Below, one piece after another: positions 34,394-43,605 of a stretch of DNA of 64,000 nt. Every line of letters begins with the position of its first letter. Within the stretch, counting starts at the first letter, position 1. The stretch is from Spirulina major PCC 6313 (lineage in GTDB: Bacteria; Cyanobacteriota; Cyanobacteriia; Cyanobacteriales; Spirulinaceae), in assembly GCF_001890765.1 (NCBI RefSeq), contig NZ_KV878783.1, positions 2,440,695 through 2,504,694 on the forward strand. Direction: 5' to 3'. The notes beneath the pieces were generated by a model. That model made no database searches and had not been told where the DNA came from. It saw only the letters and a list, made by a program, of their open reading frames with translations. The position numbers and the translations under genes are program-made.

Positions 34394-36139
34394 TTAGGGG
34401 CGATCGAGTTTTTCGACGACAATCCAGCGGCCGGAGGGGTTGCAGCGGCCCCAGAGGTGGACGGATTGGCCGGAGTTGAGGGTTTGTAGTTTGGCTTTGA
34501 CTTCGGGGCGGGTGGTGATCACTTGCCAGGTTTGGCCCGCGTGGGTGAGGTGATATTGGTGGGGGGCGGTGATGGTGATGGGGGCGGCGATCGCTTCTCC
34601 TGCTTCAACTTCACTCGTAAATGCTGAGTCAATCGGCGCGTTACCATCAGCGGGATAAGCATCGGGCTGGTCGAGGTAATGGCGTTGCCAGTGGCCCCAA
34701 TGGGGATGATTGGGGGGGAGATTGAATAGAGGAACAACGGCAGCGGGGGCGATCGCATCTCCGATCAACGCCTCTTGCAGCGATCGCACCGCCAACTCCA
34801 CCGGATCACAACCCCGCTCAACACAGAGCGCCGCCGCCATCCCCGCCGCTTGTCCAATCCCCATCACCATTGGCTGTAAGCGGGTCGAACCGTTGGCAAT
34901 GTGAGACACGGAAATATTTTTTTCACAGACCAAGAGGCCCCGCACCTGCTCCGGCACGATCGCACCGTAGGGAATCGTAAACGGTGTCCCCGTCCAACGT
35001 CCGCCCCACTGGATCGATTTCGGTTGGAGGGGAAAGTCAAAACCGGGGTAGTGATGATCATTGGCATAGTTGCCGAAGGCGATCGCTTGCACTTGATCCT
35101 GAGCTATTGGTAGAGCCGCGACAGATTCCCCCGCTTGGGGCAAAATATCCGCCTCGGTGATCGTCGTGAGTCCCCGGAGGCGGCGGCTTTCGCGGTAGTA
35201 GGGTTGGAGGGCGAGGGCGGGGTTGTTGGGATTGGGGAAAGCGTGAGCGGCGAGGCCGTAGCGATCGCCCAGTTCCGCCTGAATATGGTGGGCAAAGGCG
35301 AGGCTCATGGCCTGGGCTGCGCGGCCAAATTCAGCGCGGGCGGTATCGGATGCGATCAATCGCTCTAACCCAACACCGTAATCATTGCCCTGAATCGGCC
35401 AGTTGAGCATGAACTGACCCCCCGGCAAGCGGCCATAATCGAGGAAATGCGACCCGCCGTAGTTCGCCCACGCTCCCCTGAAACTGTCGAAATCCACCCC
35501 AGTCGGGCAGGGAATCGCGGGGGCGGTCTGGTTTGCGCCGTAGTCTTGGAGATAGGCGACCCAGGTGGGAGATTGAACGGGATAGCGATCGGTGAGGTCG
35601 TTCCACGCCGGGGGCGCACTGGGTTCGTTAAATTCCGATTGCAATTCCCAGCCCCAGCGGTGGGGAACGTCTCCCAAGGCGAGGAGATCGCCGAGTTCTG
35701 TCCCGTCGAGGGTGATGGAGGCGGTGATCCGATAGTCAGGAAAATTGACGGCAGTGATGCGATCGCCCTTCCGTTCCACCCCCGTCGGTTCCTGGCCGCG
35801 AATCCAATGCAAATTCGGCAACGCCGCCACCCAATCCGCAAAAATCGCCGCCCCGATCCGGGGTTCATAACTAAACAGACTCACCCAACTGTGATCGAGT
35901 CCCCCCGGTTGGCGATCGCGCAACGCTGCTAAATACGCCCCCCATAACCCCGTTTGCCAGGCCGTCAACTCATGGCCATCGGGAACCGAAACCCCCGCCG
36001 CCGTCAGCATTCCCCCCAACCAATCCCCCGCACTAACGAGAATTGTGTTTGCTCCCCGTCGCGCCGCCTGAATCGCCGCACAGGTTCCCCCCGTACCGCC
36101 CCCCACCACCAACAGATCTGCCGTTAACTGCTCTCTCAT
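34394..36139 (-). CDS. FAD-dependent oxidoreductase (FAD_oxidored type)
   Basis: From MREQLTADLLVVGGGTGG (ATG at 36139) the product is 581 residues. The N-terminal Rossmann motif VVGGGTGGTCAAIQAARRG binds FAD, and WLGGMLTAAGVSV is typical of the FAD_oxidored family. The C-terminal FAD-binding part has SIANGS-like VSHIANGSTRLQPMVMGIGQAAGMAAAL. A final domain of about 60 residues ends with a GQTWQVITTRPEVKAKL segment. The substrate is unknown. The frame extends 13 codons upstream, but the ATG preceded by GAGAGAGCG is preferred. It converges with acsF, and its stop lies about 100 bp after the acsF stop. Confidence 0.85.
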   Translation of the reverse strand: MREQLTADLLVVGGGTGGTCAAIQAARRGANTILVSAGDWLGGMLTAAGVSVPDGHELTAWQTGLWGAYLAALRDRQPGGLDHSWVSLFSYEPRIGAAIFADWVAALPNLHWIRGQEPTGVERKGDRITAVNFPDYRITASITLDGTELGDLLALGDVPHRWGWELQSEFNEPSAPPAWNDLTDRYPVQSPTWVAYLQDYGANQTAPAIPCPTGVDFDSFRGAWANYGGSHFLDYGRLPGGQFMLNWPIQGNDYGVGLERLIASDTARAEFGRAAQAMSLAFAHHIQAELGDRYGLAAHAFPNPNNPALALQPYYRESRRLRGLTTITEADILPQAGESVAALPIAQDQVQAIAFGNYANDHHYPGFDFPLQPKSIQWGGRWTGTPFTIPYGAIVPEQVRGLLVCEKNISVSHIANGSTRLQPMVMGIGQAAGMAAALCVERGCDPVELAVRSLQEALIGDAIAPAAVVPLFNLPPNHPHWGHWQRHYLDQPDAYPADGNAPIDSAFTSEVEAGEAIAAPITITAPHQYHLTHAGQTWQVITTRPEVKAKLQTLNSGQSVHLWGRCNPSGRWIVVEKLDRP

Positions 36140-36238
36140 CGCTCTCTCAAAATCTCCAATCCTGAACCCTAACACCAAAAAAGGCGCGAATCATCGCACC
36201 TTCTTCAATTTCAGCCTCAATTGTAGAGCGATCGCCCC

Positions 36239-36733
36239 TTAAAAATTGGTCAATTCGTCGTTTTCGTCGTAATAAAACGGACGCACGCGGGCAGTAAACC
36301 CAGAGGCTTTAAACTGCTTGAGTTGTAACGGGGGCTTTTGGCGAGCGTCAACGGTGATCCGCACTTCAAACGTACTTTTTCCGGGGGGAACTTCCGGAAT
36401 TAAACCCACACGAGTCCGGTTTTGAAAGACAGAATTACCATTGCGGTCATAAATGCGCCCGAATACATCCGCATCGATGACGTATTTATTGGTGGAGTTG
36501 GTAGCAGTGCCGGTGATGATGTAGCAACTGGCGGCCTCGCTGCCCATACTGGTCACCGCCCCTTCGGAGAATTCGGCGGGGCATTCGTGATAACTGAGAT
36601 CGGACAGGTCAACGCTAGTGAGGGCGATCGCTTCCGGGGCGATCGCGCCACTTACCCCCAGGGCAATCAACAACACACCACAGACCGAAAGCAGCGATCG
36701 CAGCCACGGCCGCAAAAATTGGCGCAAATTCAT
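36239..36733 (-). CDS. Exported protein, conserved hypothetical
   Basis: This is a 164-residue protein with a clear signal peptide (RPWLRSLLSVCGVLLIALGVSG, predicted cleavage after about AIA-L near residue 37). The mature part, about 125 residues, looks like a beta-sandwich: alternating hydrophobics with ASCYIITGTATNSTNKYVIDADVFGRIYD and STFEVRITVDARQ. Two cysteines (CPAEF and SCYII) could form a disulfide. It resembles FxLYD-type extracytoplasmic domains, but I do not assign a name. It starts 5 bp after the DUF760 stop and is surely co-transcribed with it. Confidence 0.75.
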   Translation of the reverse strand: MNLRQFLRPWLRSLLSVCGVLLIALGVSGAIAPEAIALTSVDLSDLSYHECPAEFSEGAVTSMGSEAASCYIITGTATNSTNKYVIDADVFGRIYDRNGNSVFQNRTRVGLIPEVPPGKSTFEVRITVDARQKPPLQLKQFKASGFTARVRPFYYDENDELTNF

Positions 36734-36738
36734 AAGGG

Positions 36739-37071
36739 TTAATCTCCGTGCAGGGTTCCGGTATTGTCGAGCGACGCATCAAGTTCCATCCGCTGCTCCA
36801 TGCGCCGTAAAAAATAGCCTGTCATCATCGCCGAAGCCAACAGATTGGCCATATTTTCCCGGTCTGTGACGATTTGCACATTAAAGTCTTCCGCAGGCAG
36901 TAAACCCACCAATCCTTGCACATTGTGGGTAATAATTTGTCTGACTTCCGATGTTGCCGACTGCGCTACCTGCTCTAGAACTTCAGGACGTTGCTGCTTG
37001 AGATACTGCAACAGCAGATTAATGTCGGCTTCGTCCGTGTCGAAGTTAAAGAGGTTGGGGTCTAATACCAT
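36739..37071 (-). CDS. DUF760 family protein
   Basis: This is a 110-residue protein of the cyanobacteria/plastid family DUF760. The signature runs from YLKQQRPEVLEQVAQSATSEV through IITHNVQGLVGLLPAEDFNVQI to ENMANLLASAMMTGYFLRRMEQRMELD. A plant homologue is reported to bind chaperonin or thylakoid partners, but no firm function is known. It starts at the ATG at 37071. It is the first gene of a two-gene unit with the exported protein downstream. Confidence 0.88.
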   Translation of the reverse strand: MVLDPNLFNFDTDEADINLLLQYLKQQRPEVLEQVAQSATSEVRQIITHNVQGLVGLLPAEDFNVQIVTDRENMANLLASAMMTGYFLRRMEQRMELDASLDNTGTLHGD

Positions 37072-37507
37072 CAGGTTTGATTCTAAGAATGGGGTGACTT
37101 CTTGGTTCTACTTTGACATATTCCCGGTGTGGATGGCAAAGCAGCCACAGGGGGGGGTTATCCTCCGCAGAGGCTAGTCTTGGGGAGGCTGGCGGGGGTC
37201 AGGGGGTGAGGCGCGACCCTGATGCAGCCAGGGGAGACGAGGGCGATCGCCAGCCATAACGGACGATGGTTGCAATGCTTGGGTTGGTTTTGCCGACTCG
37301 AATTGCATGACCCTGGTCTCGATGGAGGGCAAATCTTGCCCGCAGTATAGCATCATCAGGGTCATCCTGTGGGAGGCGATCGCGATCGCCCCCGTCTCCT
37401 CATCCATTCGCGATCGGGGTCGTGTTTTGCAGCTGGGATCAAGGAGGGTCAAAATAGTAGAGGGCTGCCCACAGCGCAGCCTGTGAAATGTTGAGGGTTA
37501 TATCCTG
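37072..37507. other. Divergent intergenic region
   Basis: This gap of 436 bp between divergent genes holds several HIP1-type sites and short purine-rich runs. A 92-codon minus-strand frame (37174-37452) has atypical composition and no family likeness, so I see no gene here. Confidence 0.5.
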
Positions 37508-37981
37508 ATGTCGTTATCCCCTGCCCAAATCGCCCAGATCCACGCCGAAATCGATGCGCTGACCGATCCGTCCAGTCACCGCTACGGACAATTATTGCAA
37601 TGGCAGACTGTCCTAAACCCAGTTTGGCACTATGGCATTGGCTTATCGGATACCCATATTTTCGACACGGGCGGCTTATTACGTCCGTTTGAAAGTCGCA
37701 ACGGAACACGGGTTTTAGGGATTGATTCCCTAGGGTTTTCGCCAGAGGACACCATTGAACGTGCGAAACAGGCTCTGATCGTGTTTGCAGCTTGGAATTA
37801 CAATCTTTTGGGCTGGAACTGTGAGCACCTGGGGCGACTGATTGCCACGGATCAGCCCCGCTGTTATCAGAGCCGTCCGCTATGGTGGCTCTGTAATCTA
37901 ACACCGACGGGCGACCATAAAACAGCCCACCGCATTTTTCGCGATCACTTGCGCCAGGTTGATCCGAATCTGTTACGTTGA
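37508..37981 (+). CDS. Short LRAT-like NlpC/P60-superfamily protein
   Basis: This is a 157-residue protein with the same catalytic layout as the gene at 14414: His in VWHYGIGLSDTHIFDTGG and Cys in LGWNCEHLGRLIATD. It lacks the coiled-coil tail of that gene. An Arg-rich C-terminus (HKTAHRIFRDHLRQVDPNLLR) follows. It is likely a thiol acyltransferase or hydrolase acting on lipid or peptide bonds; the reaction is unknown. The start is an ATG at 37508. It faces the frp/ocp genes, which are on the other strand. Confidence 0.75.
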   Translation: MSLSPAQIAQIHAEIDALTDPSSHRYGQLLQWQTVLNPVWHYGIGLSDTHIFDTGGLLRPFESRNGTRVLGIDSLGFSPEDTIERAKQALIVFAAWNYNLLGWNCEHLGRLIATDQPRCYQSRPLWWLCNLTPTGDHKTAHRIFRDHLRQVDPNLLR

Positions 37982-38134
37982 GGGGCTGATTCTTTGCGAT
38001 CGGGCTTGCATGGAATCCGCATCATCATTGAGCCGCTAGGGAGTGAGACGCTCCCACTCCAGTCAGATCAAAGACGTGAAGGCGTGCGGGCATCTTGGCC
38101 GCTCGTGGACTGTTTGGCGCTCACCGCTGCCGGT

Positions 38135-38497
38135 TCACAGCGATAGTGTCATGAGGGCCGAGATCTTGGCCAGTTTGTTGGCTTCAAGGCCGGCCAGTTC
38201 ATCTAGGTTTAACCAGCCTTCTTGGATCAGTCGAGCAAATAAAAAGATCAGCGCATCGTATTGATCCTCATATTTGCCGTCTAGATCATGGCGGCGGGCA
38301 CTTAAAAAATCGTGTAAATTCCAGAGGGTTTCCAGGGATGAAATCGCACTGGCCGTGTCTCGGACATAGGCGAGTAGGGCGGCAACTTCCCGTTCACGGG
38401 CGCGATCGCAGGCATGACGCGCAATCTCTTGTTCTGTGGGTGACCACTGGTGTTCTTGTGGGGGGGTTGTGGGGGGCATGACGGGAATGATGTACAT
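38135..38497 (-). CDS. frp: Fluorescence recovery protein
   Basis: This is a 120-residue protein matching FRP, which binds the red form of orange carotenoid protein, speeds its return to the orange form and releases it from phycobilisomes. The central signature is intact: SSLETLWNLHDFLSARRHDLDGKY, followed by DALIFLFARLIQEGWLNLDELAGL and KLAKISALMTLSL. The Trp, Leu-His-Asp and Arg residues needed for OCP binding are present. The ATG at 38497 adds about 20 N-terminal residues compared with the shortest forms; a second ATG is six codons in. It lies 96 bp downstream of ocp on the same strand, the usual pairing. Confidence 0.93.
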   Translation of the reverse strand: MYIIPVMPPTTPPQEHQWSPTEQEIARHACDRAREREVAALLAYVRDTASAISSLETLWNLHDFLSARRHDLDGKYEDQYDALIFLFARLIQEGWLNLDELAGLEANKLAKISALMTLSL

Positions 38498-38593
38498 GAA
38501 ATCCGAAACACTAAGCGGCGGGGCGTGAATGCTGGTGCGATCGCACTAGCACACCAGCATCCCGCCCAGAAGCCTAGTTCAGAAAAAAGAGAC

Positions 38594-39553
38594 TTAACGC
38601 ACCAAGTTGAGTAATTCTTGGGGTGACGCTAACAGATCGATCGCCACAAAAAAGATGTTGTTTTGGGAATCCAACAAAAACCGCCACGCCATATTCATGC
38701 CCACACTGGCCCCAAACCAAGGCGTTTGCACTTTTCCGGTCACCTTAACCTGGGTATAGCCATTTTCTGCGGGTTCAGAAACGCCACGTTCCGGGAGCAA
38801 TTGCAAGTTTTGGCATTCTTCCTTAAAAAAGCGCAAGATCGCATCGGTGCCAACAATCGGTTTTTGAAACGGAGGTTGCAGCGCCCCATCGGGCAAAAAC
38901 AATTTAATATTGGCATCGAAGTCATTAGCGTTCATGTTGTCCATGTACATGAGCACGACTGGATTATCAATACCGTCAATTTTGACCCGTGTCCGCTGGG
39001 ACATTTCCTTCGGCGGTGCGACGGGTTCAGTCACCGGAGTGTAGCTGCCGAGTTTGCTGGTGTCATAGCCCATATCAACCACGGTATTGCGTAACACGGT
39101 AATCTGCTGACCGGGATCTAAACTCCGAATCGTTTGGAGCACAGCAGAAGCATTGGCCGAAAGTTTATAGTCTTTGGGAATCGGAGCGACAATCCCTTGA
39201 TCCATCCATTCGCCCAGACGATACCAAAACCCCAGTTTGATATTGGCTGACCAGATGGCATAGGTTCGACCGATCGGGGTATCAGCGCGATTCGTCAGGT
39301 CGCACATCACCTGAGTTTGTTCGAGGGTGGTCATCTGCCGAATTTCGTTTAAGGTCGATTCAGCAAACTGCATATTGGCCGCACCGGGAGCCGCGACGGT
39401 AATGCTTTTTCCCATTTCCAAATAGGCAAACCAAATTAAGGCTAATTGATCTTCTGCACTGAGTTGATTAAACCGCGCAATGGTGGCGGGAACCATATCA
39501 GCAGTGAGGGTATTCGGAAAGATTCCGCGAGCGGATTCAATGGTAAATGACAT
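38594..39553 (-). CDS. ocp: Orange carotenoid protein, OCP1 type
   Basis: This is the 319-residue photoprotective carotenoid protein that quenches phycobilisome energy under strong blue-green light. The N-terminal helical domain (to about 165) has the carotenoid-contact Tyr44 and Trp110. Arg155, needed for phycobilisome binding and for the salt bridge to Glu246 here, is in ITVLRNTVVDMGYD. The C-terminal NTF2-like domain has Tyr203 (in VVLMYMDNM) and Trp290 (in GMNMAWRFLL), the residues that hold the keto group. All switching residues are conserved, and the frp gene next door agrees with OCP1. AGGAG is found 9-10 bp before the ATG. Confidence 0.97.
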   Translation of the reverse strand: MSFTIESARGIFPNTLTADMVPATIARFNQLSAEDQLALIWFAYLEMGKSITVAAPGAANMQFAESTLNEIRQMTTLEQTQVMCDLTNRADTPIGRTYAIWSANIKLGFWYRLGEWMDQGIVAPIPKDYKLSANASAVLQTIRSLDPGQQITVLRNTVVDMGYDTSKLGSYTPVTEPVAPPKEMSQRTRVKIDGIDNPVVLMYMDNMNANDFDANIKLFLPDGALQPPFQKPIVGTDAILRFFKEECQNLQLLPERGVSEPAENGYTQVKVTGKVQTPWFGASVGMNMAWRFLLDSQNNIFFVAIDLLASPQELLNLVR

Positions 39554-39996
39554 CGTTAAATACTCCTAGAAGAATGTGAGTGGATACTGAACTGAGTGAA
39601 TTGAAGCCACAACGCGATCGCGTGGCTGTCGCTTGCCCGAATTGATTCAGGAGCTAACACGATATTCAATTGTTAATCCACGCCCTCAGAATATGGGCAG
39701 GGTGAAGCGTATCGAGAGCTTCAGGGTTTTAGTGTCTTTTGATGGTCTTGATTCGTGACTTCACCCTTGGATGATAACTTAAGAGCCATGTCCGAAAAGT
39801 GGTTTTTCCCACCTTAGGAACATGGAATTCTGCCGATGTTGCATCTGTAATTGATTATACCAGGGGGTGCTGGCTTCAGTCTGGAAACCGAAAAGAGGCT
39901 GACAATTGCGATCGGCTGATCTGAGTCGTTTTGTTCTCGTGTTGAGGCTCAGTCGGGAAGACGTGCCGGTATTTTGCAGTGCCGAGGGGAGGGGGG
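39554..39996. other. Upstream region of ocp
   Basis: This is a 443-bp gap between ocp and the pseudokinase-PstS fusion gene (both minus strand). It must contain the ocp promoter, but no clear -35/-10 pair is visible. I see no gene or repeat of note. Confidence 0.5.
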
Positions 39997-42510
39997 TTAA
40001 CGCACTGTGGGCAGGATGGCTTCGGGGGGTTGGTTGGCGTTGATGTCGATTTCGCGCAAGGGAACGAGGCCGGCATCCTGGAGGAGGAGTTGGGCTTCGT
40101 CGGTGCGGAGGAGGTCGGCGAAGGTTTCGCCGATGGGGGCGCGGCGGTTGTCGCGGGGATAGATCAGGGCGATGGGGTAGGAGAGGGGGTATTGTTCGCC
40201 TCGGATGGCGGGGATGTTGGTTTTGTAGCTGCCTTTGTCATTGCAGAGGTCGGTGCCGGGGGTGATGGGGTTGCTGTTTTTGTCGAGGAGGGGGGAGACG
40301 GGAGCAGATAGGCCTGCTGTGAGGGCGAGGGGATAGACGGAACATTGACCAAAGATGCGACTGAGGCTGCCGAAGGCGATCGCACCAATATCGCGTTCTT
40401 CAAAATCTTGGAGCACGGCATTGAGGGTGCGGAAGGTGGAGAGGCGGGTGATGTCGGTGTTGATCGTGCTGGTGCGGGTGCGTTGGGTGGCGAGGCGGCG
40501 GAAGGTGTCGATGGAGTCTTGATCGCGGAGGATCTGGGTTTCAAAAATTTTCACGGCTTCTTCGTCGGCGGGAATGTAGAGTTTGACGGGCAGATCGGGG
40601 CCGCCCAATTCATTCCAGTTGATGATTTCGCCGGTGTAGAGACGACGCAGATCATCGATAGAGAGTGCGCCGTTGAGTTGGGTGGGGAGGCTGCGATCGC
40701 GCGTCTCATAACTAAACGCCACATAGACAGCGATCGCATCATAGGCCACCCGCGAAAACCACAAATCCGCCGGCAGGTCTTGAATCAGGCTACTAATCGC
40801 AAACTCAGCATCCTGTTGTTGCACTTGCCGGAGGGCCTCACTGGCGGACGGTTGCGGTCGATAATCAAGCAAAAATCGATCAATCTCGACTAATTCTCCA
40901 TCCGCCTCATCCGTGGGGGGTGGGGTTGCCGCCGCCGGATCGGGTGCTGCCGGGGTAGGGTCGTCTTCTGAGGGGGGATTGATGCGATCGGCAAGAATTT
41001 CCCCTAAGCTTTTGCCCTTAACGATCAGGTTTTGCTGTTGCCAAATATAGGTCCAAATCCCAGGTTGCTCACCGGTAAAGATGTATTCACCATTGGGAAA
41101 CCCATCCACCTGCTCAATACAACAGACCACCGGCCGGGGAGGGGCTTCGGAGGTTTGCTGCCGTCGAAACCACCACACCAACAGCGCAATCAGCGCCAAC
41201 CCCAACACCCCACCGAGCATCCACCACGCGATCGGGGGGATTTGGCGTTTGGGTTTGGGTTCGGTGGCTTCCCCTTCGGGCTTGACGGCGTGGGGCACAT
41301 CATCGGGCAAGGTGATTTTCAACAGGGCCTGACGGGCCAAACTGGCCGATTCAAACGGCAGGGAATTTAACCCCAACAGCGACAGGACAAAGTAACGGAA
41401 GGGTTGGGGCAAATTCGGCGGCCAATTGTCCCCAAAGGCGGGGTCGAGGGGTTGGCGGGTTTCGGGGTCAAATTGCCGACCGGCCATGAGATAGAAGGCC
41501 ACATGACCTAAATCGCGCAGGTCGGTTTCCACAGAGGGTTCTTTGGGTTCGAGGAGGGGGGGTTCAAAGATGTTTTCCCAGAGGGCGGGGTCGCTGAGGT
41601 AGACGTAGAAGCCTTGGAAGGTGGGAACGATCAGGACGCTATCAATGGAGATGTTGCCGTGATGGATGCCGGGGTGGATGATGCCGGAGGGAAGGCGGTA
41701 TTTTTGGCCGTGGAGGCCTTCAAGGGTTTGGAGCATTTGGAGGAGGACGGTGCGCACTTGGGCGGCGGACATGGGCCCGGTAGCGGTGAGGTATTGGGTG
41801 AGGGTGGGGAAGGTGTCGAGGGTTCCGTCGGTGACGAGATAGGCGCGGTTTTCCCCCAGGGGGGCGATCGCATCACTGGGGCTGACGACCCGCAAATCCT
41901 GATGGCGACCATCGGCGAGGTGAATGCCGGTCACTTGGTTGAAGCGATCGCGCCGCTTGACGACGTCTTGGGGGGTAAAGTAGCGATCGGGCAGAAGAAA
42001 TTCTTTAATCACCACCGGCTGGCGATCGCTCAAATCAATGCCATGGTACAACCGCCCCCAGTTACGCACTTTTAAAAAAGCTTCAAATTGATACTGCCCG
42101 CGCCGCCCCTGAAGCCGGGTTTCCGGGGGGATCAGGGTGGGAAAGGTGCAGCGCAGGCATGCCGTCGCGCCGGGATTTTCCGCTAGGGTTTGGGCAGGCC
42201 ATTCACAGGCGAAGGGGTTACCGTGGACACAACGATAGGCGGAATAGAGGGGCGGCGGCGGCGCGATAATCTCAGCCTCGACAGCTTGAGCATCGGTCAT
42301 CTGCTCAGCCAAGGTGGTGAGAATTTCCTCTTTCACCTGGGGGAATTCTGGCAACGGCAGCGAGATACTTTCGAGCACACTGGGCACAATCCAGCGGTAG
42401 CGAGGCGGCAGGAAACTAAAGGCGCGATAGGAGGCTTGGGAGACGAGGATGTTGATGCGATCGCTCGCCCCTGACATCTCCCGATTTTTAATCTCGTTTA
42501 AAATACTCAT
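39997..42510 (-). CDS. Pseudokinase-membrane-PstS-like fusion protein
   Basis: From MSILNEIKN (ATG 42510, with GGTGGG just upstream) this is 837 residues in four parts. A Cys/His region at about 93-121 (YRCVHGNPFACEW...ACLRC) could bind zinc. A protein-kinase-like domain (about 135-400) has the Lys in PVVIKEFLLP. The catalytic HRD loop is replaced by HHGNISIDSVL and DFG by LSDPAL, so phosphotransfer is doubtful. One membrane helix (WWMLGGVLGLALIALLVWWF) follows. The C-terminal about 270 residues are a PstS-type solute-binding fold (LYTGEIINWNELGGPDLPVKLYIP and the GAIAFGSLSRI region). It probably senses a periplasmic anion such as phosphate; that is inference. Confidence 0.8.
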   Translation of the reverse strand: MSILNEIKNREMSGASDRINILVSQASYRAFSFLPPRYRWIVPSVLESISLPLPEFPQVKEEILTTLAEQMTDAQAVEAEIIAPPPPLYSAYRCVHGNPFACEWPAQTLAENPGATACLRCTFPTLIPPETRLQGRRGQYQFEAFLKVRNWGRLYHGIDLSDRQPVVIKEFLLPDRYFTPQDVVKRRDRFNQVTGIHLADGRHQDLRVVSPSDAIAPLGENRAYLVTDGTLDTFPTLTQYLTATGPMSAAQVRTVLLQMLQTLEGLHGQKYRLPSGIIHPGIHHGNISIDSVLIVPTFQGFYVYLSDPALWENIFEPPLLEPKEPSVETDLRDLGHVAFYLMAGRQFDPETRQPLDPAFGDNWPPNLPQPFRYFVLSLLGLNSLPFESASLARQALLKITLPDDVPHAVKPEGEATEPKPKRQIPPIAWWMLGGVLGLALIALLVWWFRRQQTSEAPPRPVVCCIEQVDGFPNGEYIFTGEQPGIWTYIWQQQNLIVKGKSLGEILADRINPPSEDDPTPAAPDPAAATPPPTDEADGELVEIDRFLLDYRPQPSASEALRQVQQQDAEFAISSLIQDLPADLWFSRVAYDAIAVYVAFSYETRDRSLPTQLNGALSIDDLRRLYTGEIINWNELGGPDLPVKLYIPADEEAVKIFETQILRDQDSIDTFRRLATQRTRTSTINTDITRLSTFRTLNAVLQDFEERDIGAIAFGSLSRIFGQCSVYPLALTAGLSAPVSPLLDKNSNPITPGTDLCNDKGSYKTNIPAIRGEQYPLSYPIALIYPRDNRRAPIGETFADLLRTDEAQLLLQDAGLVPLREIDINANQPPEAILPTVR

Positions 42511-42697
42511 CCCACCTTCCCGTTGTGCAATAGCCACAGTACCCTCGATTTTGCCACAGGATCGAGAGACAGAGCGAAGATTGACGGTGGAATTATTACA
42601 ACCCAGAACCTAGCCTGCCATAATTCATAAGCAGATTGAATCGATAGACAAGTCGTGTCGTTTGGTCATCTTAACTCCCTCAAAACATATCGCTCAC
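42511..42697. other. Intergenic, upstream of the pseudokinase gene
   Basis: This is the first part of a gap of about 400 bp that is otherwise filled by MITE-like element C. Nothing else is recognisable. Confidence 0.4.
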
Positions 42698-42900
42698 CTG
42701 AGTACAGGACAAAAGTTGAAATGTACGACGGAATCTTGATTTTGATGGGGTGGGAGCAGCCTGCTCCCTATTTTGTCTGAATCCCAGCGGGCTACAGACT
42801 ATGGATTTTGATGGAGCGTGTTGAGTTTTGCGATTGTTCCACCCAACCTACAAAATCATCAGGGTTTCAGCCAAAGCCTGATTTTTTGTCCTGTACTCAG
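42698..42900. repeat. MITE-like element C with perfect 17-bp inverted ends
   Basis: The left end CTGAGTACAGGACAAAA (42698-42714) is repeated as its exact reverse complement at 42884-42900. The 203-bp element has no coding capacity. An inner GGGAGCAGCCTGCTCCC palindrome (about 42751-42767) is also seen. It ends 11 bp from the IS630-type element. Confidence 0.85.
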
Positions 42901-42936
42901 ATCTTTCCCTAAGTAGCTCAGGCAAGAAAGAGTGAA

Positions 42937-43605
42937 CTATGTAACAGAATATTGAGGTTGTCGCAGATTGACATATTCAGTGGAGTGAGCGTTTTGTTGT
43001 GCCCGAGCATCAAGTCCAAAAATGACCTCACAAGCCAACTCCTTCTCTGACTCAAACATCTGACCAACCAACTCATCTCGCTTGAGATGCTGCCACTCCA
43101 ACTCAATAGGATTCATCTCTGAACAGTAGGGGGGCAGGAAGAAAAGATAAAGCCCCTGAGCTTGCCAAGTAGCAATCTGGGCTTGAACAAGCTTGCTGGT
43201 ATGAATGGAGCCGTTGTCCAGCACAATGACCCTTATCCGTCCGGTTTTCGAGAGGATGTCAGCGGCACTCTGGGCTTGCTGGTTCATCAAGGCGATGAAG
43301 TCATCGCTCTTAAAGCTGCCTAAAACCAGAGAGTAGATGAAGGTGACCAATGGCTGCCACAAACCGATGATGCTGAGCCTCTTGCCTCGCTTGCGAGTCT
43401 GCTCCTGTCGTTTTTGCTCACCTCGGAAGTAATCGCTGTAACTGGCGGCACTCCATAAACAACTGCCGGATTCGTCGCCGTAGAGCAAGTCAATCTCCCC
43501 TGCTGCCGCAGAGAGTTCGAGCATCTCTAAGTCTGCTTGCTTAATCGCCCGCGTTGCTGGGTCTTGGCGCTCTCGGTGACTCTGACGTGTCCGCTTCCAT
43601 ATCAC
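42937..43605 (-). CDS. IS630-type transposase, catalytic frame (orfB)
   Basis: This is a 222-residue DDE_3 catalytic domain. The three acidic residues are present: Asp in LLYGDESGSCLW, Asp in RVIVLDNGSIHTS and Glu in NPIELEWQHLKRDE. As a free frame it starts with GTG at 43605, overlapping the stop of the upstream frame. The overlap contains AAAAAAAGGGGG (43616-43605 on the minus strand), a slippery run suited to a -1 frameshift that would join both frames into one transposase of about 355 residues. No stop or deletion disrupts the domain, so the element may be active. Confidence 0.92.
   Translation of the reverse strand: MIWKRTRQSHRERQDPATRAIKQADLEMLELSAAAGEIDLLYGDESGSCLWSAASYSDYFRGEQKRQEQTRKRGKRLSIIGLWQPLVTFIYSLVLGSFKSDDFIALMNQQAQSAADILSKTGRIRVIVLDNGSIHTSKLVQAQIATWQAQGLYLFFLPPYCSEMNPIELEWQHLKRDELVGQMFESEKELACEVIFGLDARAQQNAHSTEYVNLRQPQYSVT

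Noticed and set aside
37174-37452. 92-codon minus-strand reading frame
   Set aside because: Its composition is unlike neighbouring genes, it shows no recognisable motif and it lies in a divergent promoter region.
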